From JAGVSZ01 sp963716855 (lineage in GTDB: Bacteria; Pseudomonadota; Gammaproteobacteria; Burkholderiales; SG8-39): a DNA stretch of 64,000 bases. Position numbers and translations under genes: made by a program. Below, one piece after another: positions 37,336 to 45,135 of the stretch. The notes below the pieces were generated by a model. The model was not told the DNA's origin. It saw nothing but the letters and a program-made list of their open reading frames with translations, and made no database searches. The number at the start of each line of letters is the position of its first letter. Position 1 is the first letter of the stretch. The stretch lies in contig CAVQUV010000030.1 of assembly GCA_963716855.1 (NCBI GenBank), positions 1-64,000 of the forward strand, written 5' to 3'.

Positions 37336-38168
37336 GCGAGCAACGCGTCGAGGTCGGCGGGCGTCAGCTGGCTGGTGGTGTTCGTCACCACCTCTCCCAT
37401 GGCCTCGGCGAGGACGTCGCCGTCCGGTGTGAGGCCGGTCGTCAGGAGATCCTTGAGGTCCTTGTCGCTCGACTTCTTCAGCCGGGTCGGCGTGAGATTG
37501 GGGATGCCCTTGCCCTCGGGTCCCTTGCCGCCTGCGAGGTAGCGGTCGCGTTTGGGACCGCCGAGGAAGTTGCGGGGCGTGTGGCACTCGCCGCAGTGGC
37601 CGAGCGCCTGCGCGAGATAGGCGCCACGGTTGACGGTGGCCGAAGCCTTCGGGTCCGCCGCGAGCGGCCCGGGCGTGAAGTAAAGCCACTTCCATCCCGT
37701 GACGGGGAAACGCCAGCGGTAAAGGAAGCCCAGGTCATGCGGTTTGCTTGCGCGGGCGTTCGGCGGCAGGGTGCGCAGATAGGCCCAGAGGTCCCGCAGG
37801 TCGGCATCCGAGATCTTCGTGTACGACGGGTACGGGAACGCCGGGAAGTAGTTCGCGCCATCCGGCCGGACGCCCTGCCGCATCGCGCGCACGAAGTCGG
37901 CCTCGGTCCAGCGCCCGAGGCCGGCATCCGGGTGCGGAGTGATGTTCGGCCCGTAAAAGTTGCCGAACGGCGTCTTGAGCGCCCGCCCGCCGGCGAAGCG
38001 GACGGCGTCCTTCTTCTCTTCGGTGTGGCAGCCGACGCAGCCGCCGGTCTTCGCGAGGTACTCGCCGCGCTTGGCGTCCCCCTGCTGAGCGATGGCGGGC
38101 GAGACCGCGGTAGCCGCGAAAAGCGCAAGCAGACCGCCGCGCATCGTCGTGGCAATTCGACAGTTCAT
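37293..38168 (-). CDS. Dihaem cytochrome c
   Basis: The 291-residue periplasmic protein has a signal peptide ending about AIAQQ (residue 28). Two c-type haem sites are CVGCH (44-48) and CGECH (about 192-196), each in a class I cytochrome domain. The arrangement resembles the cytochrome subunits of alcohol dehydrogenases and gluconate 2-dehydrogenases, but a third haem is missing and no dehydrogenase is adjacent. It would accept electrons, possibly from the neighbouring b561. Its 3' end overlaps the convergent b561 gene. Confidence 0.88.
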   Translation of the reverse strand: MNCRIATTMRGGLLALFAATAVSPAIAQQGDAKRGEYLAKTGGCVGCHTEEKKDAVRFAGGRALKTPFGNFYGPNITPHPDAGLGRWTEADFVRAMRQGVRPDGANYFPAFPYPSYTKISDADLRDLWAYLRTLPPNARASKPHDLGFLYRWRFPVTGWKWLYFTPGPLAADPKASATVNRGAYLAQALGHCGECHTPRNFLGGPKRDRYLAGGKGPEGKGIPNLTPTRLKKSSDKDLKDLLTTGLTPDGDVLAEAMGEVVTNTTSQLTPADLDALLAYLRSIPPLPDEPK

Positions 38169-38194
38169 ATTGGCTCAGTGCGCGTCAAAAGCGA

Positions 38195-38218
38195 ACAACC
38201 CCGCCGCGGCGGGGTTGT
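38195..38218 (-). terminator. Perfect 24-nt palindrome between two cytochrome genes
   Basis: The two 12-nt arms (38195-38206 and 38207-38218) form a GC-rich stem. On the minus strand a TTTT run follows about 6 bases later, which fits a terminator or attenuator after the cytochrome c' gene and before the dihaem gene. Confidence 0.6.
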
Positions 38219-38238
38219 CGCGGGCATCGCAGATCGCG

Positions 38239-38697
38239 TTATGACTTCTCGCGGAAATTGTCGTGGCAGCCGCCGCAGTTCTTGCCGACGTCGCCGATCG
38301 CCGCCTTGACCTTTGCCTCGTCGCCGCTCTTGGATGCGACGACGAGCGCGGCGACCGCGCTCATGAACTGGTCCTGGGCTTGCTTGAACTTCGCCGCGTC
38401 GTTCCAGATCGCCGGAAGCGCGGCGCTCTTGACGCCCTTCGTGCTTTCGGCGAAGCCATCCCAAGGCATATGGCTCAGGGCCTCGAGGTAACCTGCGTTG
38501 CGGGCGACCACGCTTGCGTCGTAAGGCACGGCGCCCTTGAGCATGCCCCCGAGCGGACCGAAGTACTTGCCCTGCAGGGTCATCGCCGACTGGCGCTGCT
38601 TGACGAGCGTCTCGGGCTTGGCCTGCGCGAATGCCGTGGCGGCGGCGCCGGCGCCGAGAGCGATGGCTAGGACGGCAGCAACAAGCTTCCTCTTCAT
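38239..38697 (-). CDS. Cytochrome c' (class II)
   Basis: The 152-residue protein has a signal peptide (about 1-24, ending AFAQ) and a four-helix-bundle pattern. Its single haem site CGGCH (141-145) lies ten residues from the C-terminus, the class II layout. Cytochromes c' bind NO and CO in the periplasm and help with nitrosative stress. An NO-related role is inferred from the family only. Confidence 0.9.
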   Translation of the reverse strand: MKRKLVAAVLAIALGAGAAATAFAQAKPETLVKQRQSAMTLQGKYFGPLGGMLKGAVPYDASVVARNAGYLEALSHMPWDGFAESTKGVKSAALPAIWNDAAKFKQAQDQFMSAVAALVVASKSGDEAKVKAAIGDVGKNCGGCHDNFREKS

Positions 38698-38798
38698 TCG
38701 GTGTTCCTCCTTCCAGGTGGGGACGAAACGCTGCTACGGCTGAGCCGCGGCATCGGATGCTATAACAGGCCCGAACGACGGTCTATTCCGCCGCCGTT

Positions 38799-39731
38799 TT
38801 ACACCACGGCCTCCTGCTTGCGCTCCTTGACCGGCTTGACCAGGTCCTCGCGTCTGACGCCCAGCCAGCGCACGAGCGGTGCCATGACGAGCACCGAGGA
38901 GTAGATGCCGAAGAGGATGCCGATCGTGAGCGCCAAGGCGAAATAGTGCAGCGCCGGGCCGCCGAACAGGAGCATCGAGAGCACCATCACTTGGGTGCAG
39001 CCGTGAGTGATGATGGTCCGCGAGATCGTGCTCGTGATCGCGTTGTCGATGATCTGGTCGATCGGCGCCTTGCGCATCTTGCGGAAGTTCTCCCGGATCC
39101 GGTCGGCGATGACAACCGATTCGTTCACCGAGTACCCGAGGATGGCGAGCACCGCGGCGAGCACCGGCAGCGAGAATTCCCACTGGAAGAACGCGAAGAA
39201 GCCGAGGATGATCACCACGTCGTGCAGGTTGGCGATGATCGCCGCGACGCCGAACTTCCATTCGAATCGCAGCGCGAGATAGGCGACGATCCCGAGCGCG
39301 GTGATGAGCAGGGCGAGCGCGCCGTTCTCGGCGAGCTCGCGGCCGACCTGCGGCCCCACGAATTCGACGCGACGCAGCTGGGCCGACTTGTCGTCGGCCT
39401 CGAGCTTCGCCATCACCTCCTTCGACAGGTCGGCGCTCGTTTGACCCTGCTTTAGCGGCATGCGGATCAGCACGTCGCGCGAGCTGCCGAAGTTCTGCAC
39501 CTGGGTGTCGGTATAGCCGGCCTTGTCGAGCGCGCCCCTGATCCGGTCGATCTCAGCCGGATGGCCGTAGCTCACCTCCATCACCGTGCCGCCGGTGAAC
39601 TCGATCGAGAAGTGCAGGCCCTTGGTCGCGAGGAAGAACACCGCGGCGAGGAACGTGACGAGCGAGATGATATTGAAGTACAGCGCATACCGCATGAACG
39701 GTATGTCGCGACGGATCTTGAAGAACTCCAT
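38799..39731 (-). CDS. secF: Protein translocase subunit SecF
   Basis: The 310-residue membrane protein has SecF landmarks: an early helix, FSIEFTGGTVMEVSY, a periplasmic domain with VEFVGPQVGRELAENGALAL, and five further helices including LGYSVNESVVIADRIRENFR and the SISRTIITHGCTQV-type segment (TSTISRTIITHG). With SecD it uses the proton-motive force to assist export through SecYEG. It follows secD by 16 bp. Confidence 0.95.
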   Translation of the reverse strand: MEFFKIRRDIPFMRYALYFNIISLVTFLAAVFFLATKGLHFSIEFTGGTVMEVSYGHPAEIDRIRGALDKAGYTDTQVQNFGSSRDVLIRMPLKQGQTSADLSKEVMAKLEADDKSAQLRRVEFVGPQVGRELAENGALALLITALGIVAYLALRFEWKFGVAAIIANLHDVVIILGFFAFFQWEFSLPVLAAVLAILGYSVNESVVIADRIRENFRKMRKAPIDQIIDNAITSTISRTIITHGCTQVMVLSMLLFGGPALHYFALALTIGILFGIYSSVLVMAPLVRWLGVRREDLVKPVKERKQEAVV

Positions 39732-39747
39732 GTCGGGTCCTAGGCGT

Positions 39748-41613
39748 TCACTTCCACGACGTGTTGCCGATCGCGATCTTGTCGAGCCGGCGGCGCGAGC
39801 CGTACCAGAGGTTCACCAGCACGCGGCTGCCCACGACCGAGGAGAAGATCGAGGTCATGATGCCGAGGCAGTGCACGACCGCGAACCCGCGCACCGGTCC
39901 CGAGCCGAAGATGAGCAGCGCGAGGCCGGCGATCAGCGTCGTCACGTTGGAGTCCAGGATCGTCCCGAACGCGCGCTCGTAGCCGGCGTGGATCGCCGCC
40001 TGCGGCGTGGCGCCGCCGCGCAGCTCCTCGCGCACGCGTTCGTTGATCAGCACGTTCGCGTCGATCGCCATGCCGAGCGTCAACGCGATCGCCGCGATGC
40101 CCGGCAGCGTCAGCGTCGCCTGGAGGAGCGACAGGAGCGCGATCAGGAACAGCAGGTTTGCGGCGAGCGCGATCGACGAGAAGACCCCGAACAGCATGTA
40201 GTACCCGCACATGAACGCGACGATCGCGAGGAAGCCCCAGAGCGTCGAGTTGAAGCCCTTCTCGATGTTGTCCTTGCCGAGGCTCGGCCCGACCGTGCGC
40301 TCCTCGATGATCTCCATCGGGGCGGCGAGGGCGCCGGCGCGCAGCAGGAGCGCGGTCTCGTTCGCCTCGATCGTGCTCATCCGCCCGCCGCTGATCTGCA
40401 CGCGCCCGCCGGCAATCTCGGTGCGGATCACCGGCGCGGTGACCACCTCGCCCTTGCCGCGCTCCACCAGCAGGATCGCCATGCGGTTGCCGACGTTCTC
40501 GCGCGTGACGTCGCGGAAGATGCGCGCGCCGGTGGAGTCGAGCGTGAGGTGCACCGCCGGCTCCTGCGTCTGGTTGTCGAAGCCGGCCTGCGCGTCAGTC
40601 AGCCGGTCGCCGGTGAGCACGACCTGGCGCTTGACCAGGATGCCGCCGCCCTGGCGGTCCTCGTAGTACTCGGTGCCGAACGGCACCTGGCCGTTCTTTG
40701 CGTCGGCGAGCTTCTGCGGGTCGCGCGAGGCTTCCTCGTCCACCATGCGGACCTCGAGTGTCGCGGTGCGGCCGAGGATGCGCTTCGCGCCGGCGGTGTC
40801 CTGGACGCCCGGGAGCTGCACGACGATGCGGTCGGCCCCCTGCTGCTGCACCACCGGCTCGGCGACGCCGAGCTCGTTGACGCGTTTCGCCAGCGTACTG
40901 ATGTTCTGCTTGAGCGCCGCGTCCTGGATGCGCGTGACCGCTTCGGGCTTGATCGTCGCGACGAGTCGCGACTCGGCGGCGTCTCCCGCGTCCGCGAGCT
41001 GCAGGTCCGGCAGCGCGTCGGCGATCACGCGCCGCGCCTTCTCCCGGGACTCGGGGTCGCGGAAGCGGACGACGATGGTGTCGCGCTCGCGCGTCACGCC
41101 GGCGTGGCGGATGTTCTTGTCGCGCAGCGTGGTGCGAATGTCTCCGGCGAAGCCGTCCAGGCGCTTGAGCAGCGCGCCGCGCATGTCGACCTGGAGCAGA
41201 AAATGCACGCCGCCGCGCAGGTCGAGGCCGAGGTACATCGGCAGCGCGTGGATGGCCGCCAGCCAGCGCGGCGACGCGGAGAGCAGGTTCAGGGCCACCG
41301 TGTACGACGGGTTGTCGGCGTCGGGATTGAGGGCCTGCGAGAGGATGTCCTTCGCCTTGATCTGCGTGTCGGTGTCGGCGAACCGCACCTTGACGCCGAC
41401 CTGGTCGACCGTGGCCCCGGTGAAGGCGACGCCCGCCTTCCTGAGCGTCTCCTCGACCCGCCCCATGGTCGCGGTATCGACCTTGAGCGTCGCCTTGGCG
41501 CTCGAGACCTGCACGGCCGGCGATTCCCCGAAGAAGTTCGGCAGCGTATAGAGCAGGCCGAGCACGACCGCGACGGCGACCGTAACGTAGACCCAGAGGG
41601 GGTAGCGGTTCAT
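39748..41613 (-). CDS. secD: Protein translocase subunit SecD
   Basis: The 621-residue protein starts MNRYPLWVYVTVAVAVVLGL and shows GLDLRGGVHFLLQVD, the long periplasmic P1 domain, then ERTVGPSLGKDNIEKGF and six C-terminal helices with LTLPGIAAIALTLGMAIDAN and NERVREELRGG. Order yajC-secD-secF is standard. The frame is intact over the whole length. Confidence 0.96.
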   Translation of the reverse strand: MNRYPLWVYVTVAVAVVLGLLYTLPNFFGESPAVQVSSAKATLKVDTATMGRVEETLRKAGVAFTGATVDQVGVKVRFADTDTQIKAKDILSQALNPDADNPSYTVALNLLSASPRWLAAIHALPMYLGLDLRGGVHFLLQVDMRGALLKRLDGFAGDIRTTLRDKNIRHAGVTRERDTIVVRFRDPESREKARRVIADALPDLQLADAGDAAESRLVATIKPEAVTRIQDAALKQNISTLAKRVNELGVAEPVVQQQGADRIVVQLPGVQDTAGAKRILGRTATLEVRMVDEEASRDPQKLADAKNGQVPFGTEYYEDRQGGGILVKRQVVLTGDRLTDAQAGFDNQTQEPAVHLTLDSTGARIFRDVTRENVGNRMAILLVERGKGEVVTAPVIRTEIAGGRVQISGGRMSTIEANETALLLRAGALAAPMEIIEERTVGPSLGKDNIEKGFNSTLWGFLAIVAFMCGYYMLFGVFSSIALAANLLFLIALLSLLQATLTLPGIAAIALTLGMAIDANVLINERVREELRGGATPQAAIHAGYERAFGTILDSNVTTLIAGLALLIFGSGPVRGFAVVHCLGIMTSIFSSVVGSRVLVNLWYGSRRRLDKIAIGNTSWK

Positions 41614-41649
41614 CTGTGCGGGAGACGGGAAGCGGGTGACGGAACGCGT

Positions 41650-41677
41650 GGCGGCGGGGTTGCGTTTCCCCGCCGCC
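41650..41677. promoter_or_regulatory. Hairpin between yajC and secD
   Basis: A 10-bp perfect stem (GGCGGCGGGG at 41650-41659, CCCCGCCGCC at 41668-41677) with an 8-base loop lies in the 70-bp gap between the yajC stop and the secD start. There is no T-tract, so partial attenuation or mRNA stabilisation is more likely than termination. Confidence 0.45.
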
Positions 41678-41683
41678 GTGCCG

Positions 41684-42007
41684 TCAGATGGCTTTCATCG
41701 TCCCCTTCGGCAGGAGCGTCTGCACGGCCTGCTTCTGGACGACGATCTCGGTGTTGGGCGCGATCTCGATGGTGATGTAGGCGTCGCTCAGCTTGGTGAT
41801 CCGGCCGACGATGCCGCCGGAGGTGACGACCTCGGCGCCCTTCTCGAGGGCCTCGACCATCAGCTTGTGGTCCTTGGCGCGCTTCATCTGCGGGCGGATC
41901 AGCATGAAGTAGAGCAGCACGAACATCAGGACGATGGGCAGGAAGCCCATCAGCCCTCCCGCGTCGGTCGGGGAGGCGGCGGCTTGTGCGTATGCGGTGC
42001 TGATCAT
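41684..42007 (-). CDS. yajC: Preprotein translocase accessory subunit YajC
   Basis: The 107-residue protein has one N-terminal membrane helix (LMGFLPIVLMFVLLYFMLIR, about 18-37) followed by the conserved KRAKDHKLMVEALEKGAEVV and TSGGIVGRITKLSDAYITIE. It is part of the SecDF-YajC complex. Confidence 0.94.
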   Translation of the reverse strand: MISTAYAQAAASPTDAGGLMGFLPIVLMFVLLYFMLIRPQMKRAKDHKLMVEALEKGAEVVTSGGIVGRITKLSDAYITIEIAPNTEIVVQKQAVQTLLPKGTMKAI

Positions 42008-42039
42008 GGGAGGCTCGGGCGCGTTTTTGAAGGCGCGGA

Positions 42040-42045
42040 ATTATA
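42040..42045 (-). promoter_or_regulatory. Perfect -10 box for yajC-secD-secF
   Basis: On the minus strand TATAAT lies 33 bp upstream of the yajC ATG, in the short gap after tgt. This suggests yajC-secDF has its own promoter in addition to read-through from queA-tgt. Confidence 0.5.
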
Positions 42046-42066
42046 CCGGACGGAGGAGGACCGTCC

Positions 42067-43188
42067 CTATTTTTCCGCCGCCAGGCGCGTCCGGTCGGCG
42101 GCGAACCGCGCCGCATGCTCGGGCAGGCTGCCGGCGGCGATCGCCTCGCGCAGCTCGCGCATCAGGGTGAGGTAGTAGTGGAGGTTGTGAAGCGTTGCGA
42201 GGCGCGCGCCGAGGATTTCCTTGGCGCGGTCCAGGTGATGCAGGTAGGCGCGGCTGAAGTGCCGGCAGGCATAGCACGCGCAGGCCTCGTCGATCGGCCG
42301 CGTGTCCTCGCGGTGGCGCGCGTTGCGGATCTTCAGGTCGCCCCAGCGCGTGAAGAGCCAGCCGTTGCGCGCATTGCGGGTGGGCAGCACGCAGTCGAAC
42401 ATGTCCATGCCGGACGCGACGGCGGCGACGAGGTCCTCCGGCGTTCCCACGCCCATCAGGTAGCGCGGACGGTCCGGCGGAAGACGCGGCGCGGTGTGGG
42501 CCAGGATCCGCAACATGTCCTCCTTCGGCTCGCCGACCGAGAGCCCGCCGATCGCGTAGCCGTCGAAGCCGATCGCCGCGAGCCCCGCGAGCGACTCGTC
42601 GCGCAGCCCCTCGTGCATGCCGCCCTGGACGATGCCGAACAGCGCGTTGGCGGTCGGCCCGCCGCGCTCCCACTCGCGCTTCGAGCGCTCCGCCCAGCGC
42701 AGGCTGAGACGCATCGAGTGGGCCGCCGCGCGCTCGGCGGCGGGATGGGGCGTGCACTCGTCGAACACCATCGCGATGTCGGAGTCGAGCGCACGCTGGA
42801 TGCGCATCGATTCCTCCGGCGTGAGCATCAGCCGGTCGCCGTTGATCGGCGAGGCGAAGCGCACGCCCTCCTCGGTGATCTTCCGGAGCGCACCCAGGCT
42901 GAACACCTGGTAGCCCCCCGAGTCGGTGAGGATCGGCCGGCTCCAGCCCATGAATCGGTGCAGTCCGCGGTGGGCCTCCACGACCGGCAGTCCGGGCCGC
43001 AGCCAGAGATGGAAGGTGTTGCCCAGGACGATCTGCGTGCCGATGTCCTCCAGCTCCGCCGGGCTCATCGCCTTGACCGTGCCGTAGGTGCCGACCGGCA
43101 TGAACACCGGCGTCTCGACCGCGCCGTGCGGGAGCTCGAGCACGCCGCGCCGCGCCGCGCCGTCGGTGTGGGTGACGGTGAAGTTCAC
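42067..43188 (-). CDS. tgt: Queuine tRNA-ribosyltransferase
   Basis: The 373-residue TIM-barrel enzyme exchanges guanine 34 for preQ1 in tRNAs with GUN anticodons. It shows PVFMPVGTYGTVKAMSP, the catalytic Asp in RPILTDSGGYQVFSLG (Asp 89), FDGYAIGGLSVGE and the zinc site ACACYACRHFSRAYLHHL-type CxCxxC followed by His. The start is GTG at 43188, overlapping the queA stop (GTGA). Confidence 0.95.
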   Translation of the reverse strand: MNFTVTHTDGAARRGVLELPHGAVETPVFMPVGTYGTVKAMSPAELEDIGTQIVLGNTFHLWLRPGLPVVEAHRGLHRFMGWSRPILTDSGGYQVFSLGALRKITEEGVRFASPINGDRLMLTPEESMRIQRALDSDIAMVFDECTPHPAAERAAAHSMRLSLRWAERSKREWERGGPTANALFGIVQGGMHEGLRDESLAGLAAIGFDGYAIGGLSVGEPKEDMLRILAHTAPRLPPDRPRYLMGVGTPEDLVAAVASGMDMFDCVLPTRNARNGWLFTRWGDLKIRNARHREDTRPIDEACACYACRHFSRAYLHHLDRAKEILGARLATLHNLHYYLTLMRELREAIAAGSLPEHAARFAADRTRLAAEK

Positions 43189-44246
43189 TCGGCGATTCTA
43201 TCCACGAGCATCGCGTCGCCGTAGCTGAAGAAGCGGTAACCGCGGGCGATCGCATGCCGGTACGCCGCGCGCACCGCGTCGGTTCCGGCGAAGGCGGAGA
43301 CCAGCATGAGCAGGGTCGACCTGGGAAGGTGGAAGTTGGTGACCAGCCGGTCGACGACGCGGAACCGGAAGCCCGGCGTGATGAACAGATCCGTCTCGCC
43401 GCTGCCCGGGGTGACCGTGCCGCCGGACGCGCCAGTCGCCAGCGCGCTCGCCTCGAGCGCGCGCAGCCCGGTCGTCCCCACCGCGATCACGTTGCGTCCG
43501 CGGGCGCGCGCGCGACCCACTGCCGCGGCCGTCTCGGTCGGGATGTCATACCACTCGCCATGCATGCGATGTTCCGCAAGATCGGCCACCCGCACCGGCT
43601 GGAAGGTCCCGGCGCCGACGTGCAGCGTGAGAAACGCCGTTTCCACGCCTTGCGCGCGCAGCCGCTCGAGGAGCGGTGCGTCGAAGTGCAGCCCTGCCGT
43701 CGGTGCGGCGACCGCACCCGGCGCGCGTGCGTACACCGTCTGGTAGCGGCGCTCGTCGGCCGCTTCGGGCGGGTGCGCGATGTAGGGCGGCAGCGGCACG
43801 CTGCCGTACCGGTCGAGGAGCGTGAGCACGGACTCGGAGCCGTCGAACTTCAACCGGAACAGATCGTCGTCGCGCCCGAGCACCGTCGCATCCAGCGCGC
43901 CCGCGAGCCGCAGGCGCGCGCCGGGTCGCGGCGCGTGGCTCGCCCGGATCTGCGCGAGCGCCTCGTGCGCGCCGAGCACGCGCTCGATCAGGACCTCGAC
44001 CCGGCCACCGCTGTCTTTGGCGCCGAACAGCCGGGCCTTGATGACCCGCGTGTCGTTGAAGACGAGCACGTCCCCCGGCGCGAGGAAACGGGGCAGGTCG
44101 GCGAATGCGTGATCCGAGACCCCGTCGCGCGCGAGGCGCAGCAGCCGGCTCCCGGTGCGCTCCGGCGCAGGATGCTGGGCGATCAGCGCCGCGGGCAGGT
44201 CGAAGTCGAAATCCTCGACCGTGAGGCGTTGCCGGGTGTCGGTCAT
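43185..44246 (-). CDS. queA: S-adenosylmethionine:tRNA ribosyltransferase-isomerase
   Basis: The 353-residue enzyme makes epoxyqueuosine from preQ1-tRNA. Landmarks are DFDFDLPAALIAQHPAPERT, DVLVFNDTRVIKARLFG, YQTVYARAPGAVAAPTAGLH, LTLHVGAGTFQPVRV and VDRLVTNFHLPRSTLLMLVS. ATG at 44246 lies only 20 bp from the divergent tRNA-Leu gene. It is coupled to tgt by a 4-base overlap. Confidence 0.95.
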   Translation of the reverse strand: MTDTRQRLTVEDFDFDLPAALIAQHPAPERTGSRLLRLARDGVSDHAFADLPRFLAPGDVLVFNDTRVIKARLFGAKDSGGRVEVLIERVLGAHEALAQIRASHAPRPGARLRLAGALDATVLGRDDDLFRLKFDGSESVLTLLDRYGSVPLPPYIAHPPEAADERRYQTVYARAPGAVAAPTAGLHFDAPLLERLRAQGVETAFLTLHVGAGTFQPVRVADLAEHRMHGEWYDIPTETAAAVGRARARGRNVIAVGTTGLRALEASALATGASGGTVTPGSGETDLFITPGFRFRVVDRLVTNFHLPRSTLLMLVSAFAGTDAVRAAYRHAIARGYRFFSYGDAMLVDRIAE

Positions 44247-44266
44247 TCTTCGATAATGCCCCGGCA

Positions 44267-44353
44267 GCCGGGATGGCGGAACTGGTAGACGCAGCGGACT
44301 CAAAATCCGCCGGTGGCGACACCGTGAGGGTTCGAGTCCCTCTCCCGGCACCA
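44267..44353 (+). tRNA. tRNA-Leu (anticodon CAA)
   Basis: The 87-nt cloverleaf has acceptor arms GCCGGGA (44267-44273) and TCCCGGC (44343-44349), discriminator A and an encoded CCA end. The anticodon loop CTCAAAA places CAA at 44301-44303, reading UUG. The long variable arm (class II) and the GGTTCGAGTCC T-arm confirm leucine identity. Confidence 0.96.
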
Positions 44354-44440
44354 TCTAGGATCATCTGCGAAGCTCAACCTGCTGTCGGCGCGTGATGTAG
44401 CGAATGCGTGGGATGGCGAACGGTCGGACGGCAGCGACCT

Positions 44441-45007
44441 TCACTTTCTTGCGGGCACGACGTAGAGATAGACCGTCTTACCGTTGGCATCGATTCGCTT
44501 CGTCGGCGGCCAGTCCGCGCCGAAGTCGTGCTCGTGCGAGACGACCGGCGTGCCGGGCTTGAGCTGATCCCACAGCCGGGGGCGCAGCTTGCGGTTGTAG
44601 TTCCATTTCAGGAACAGGGCGACCACGGTGGCGTCGCGAAAGTCGGCCTCGAAGAGGTCGCCTTGCACGAATCTCACCCGGTCGGCAACGCCGGCCTGTC
44701 GCGCATTTTCGACGGCTTCCCTGATGCGGTCCGGGTCGATGTCGATGCCGACGCCGCGCGCGCCGAACCTCTGCGCCGCCGCGATCACGATGCGACCGTC
44801 GCCGCAGCCCAGGTCGTACACCACGTCGGTCTGCTTCACGTTCGCCAGCCGGAGCATGGCATCGACGATCTCGTACGGCGTGGGGACGAAGTCGACCTCC
44901 AGCCCGAGCTTGTTCTTCGGGTCGACGGCCTGAGCGTGAATCCGCGGCGCGGCGCAGGCGAAGGCTAGCGCCGCGGCCCGTTTGAGCGCGTTTCGGCGAT
45001 GGTTCAT
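44441..45007 (-). CDS. SAM-dependent methyltransferase with an N-terminal export signal
   Basis: The ATG at 45007 gives MNHRRNALKRAAALAFACAA, a twin-arginine-like or Sec signal ending HAQ (about residue 26). A class I methyltransferase core follows: VVYDLGCGDGRIVIAAAQRF (motif I), GIDIDPDRI and RVRFVQGDLFEADF. A cytoplasmic cofactor enzyme with an export signal is odd. The protein may be folded with SAM and sent through Tat, or the signal may be a membrane anchor. An upstream in-frame start at 45046 would bury the signal. The substrate is unknown. Confidence 0.78.
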   Translation of the reverse strand: MNHRRNALKRAAALAFACAAPRIHAQAVDPKNKLGLEVDFVPTPYEIVDAMLRLANVKQTDVVYDLGCGDGRIVIAAAQRFGARGVGIDIDPDRIREAVENARQAGVADRVRFVQGDLFEADFRDATVVALFLKWNYNRKLRPRLWDQLKPGTPVVSHEHDFGADWPPTKRIDANGKTVYLYVVPARK

Positions 45008-45135
45008 TGCGCTGGGATCATCCGGGTCGGGGGGTGTCCCGGTCAACCGGGCGAACGCCCTTGAGTGTTGATGAGCATTGAGGTATGTAGATCGCCACTA
45101 TCAAGCTGTATCCACCACCGCCGGGTGTACGAGCG

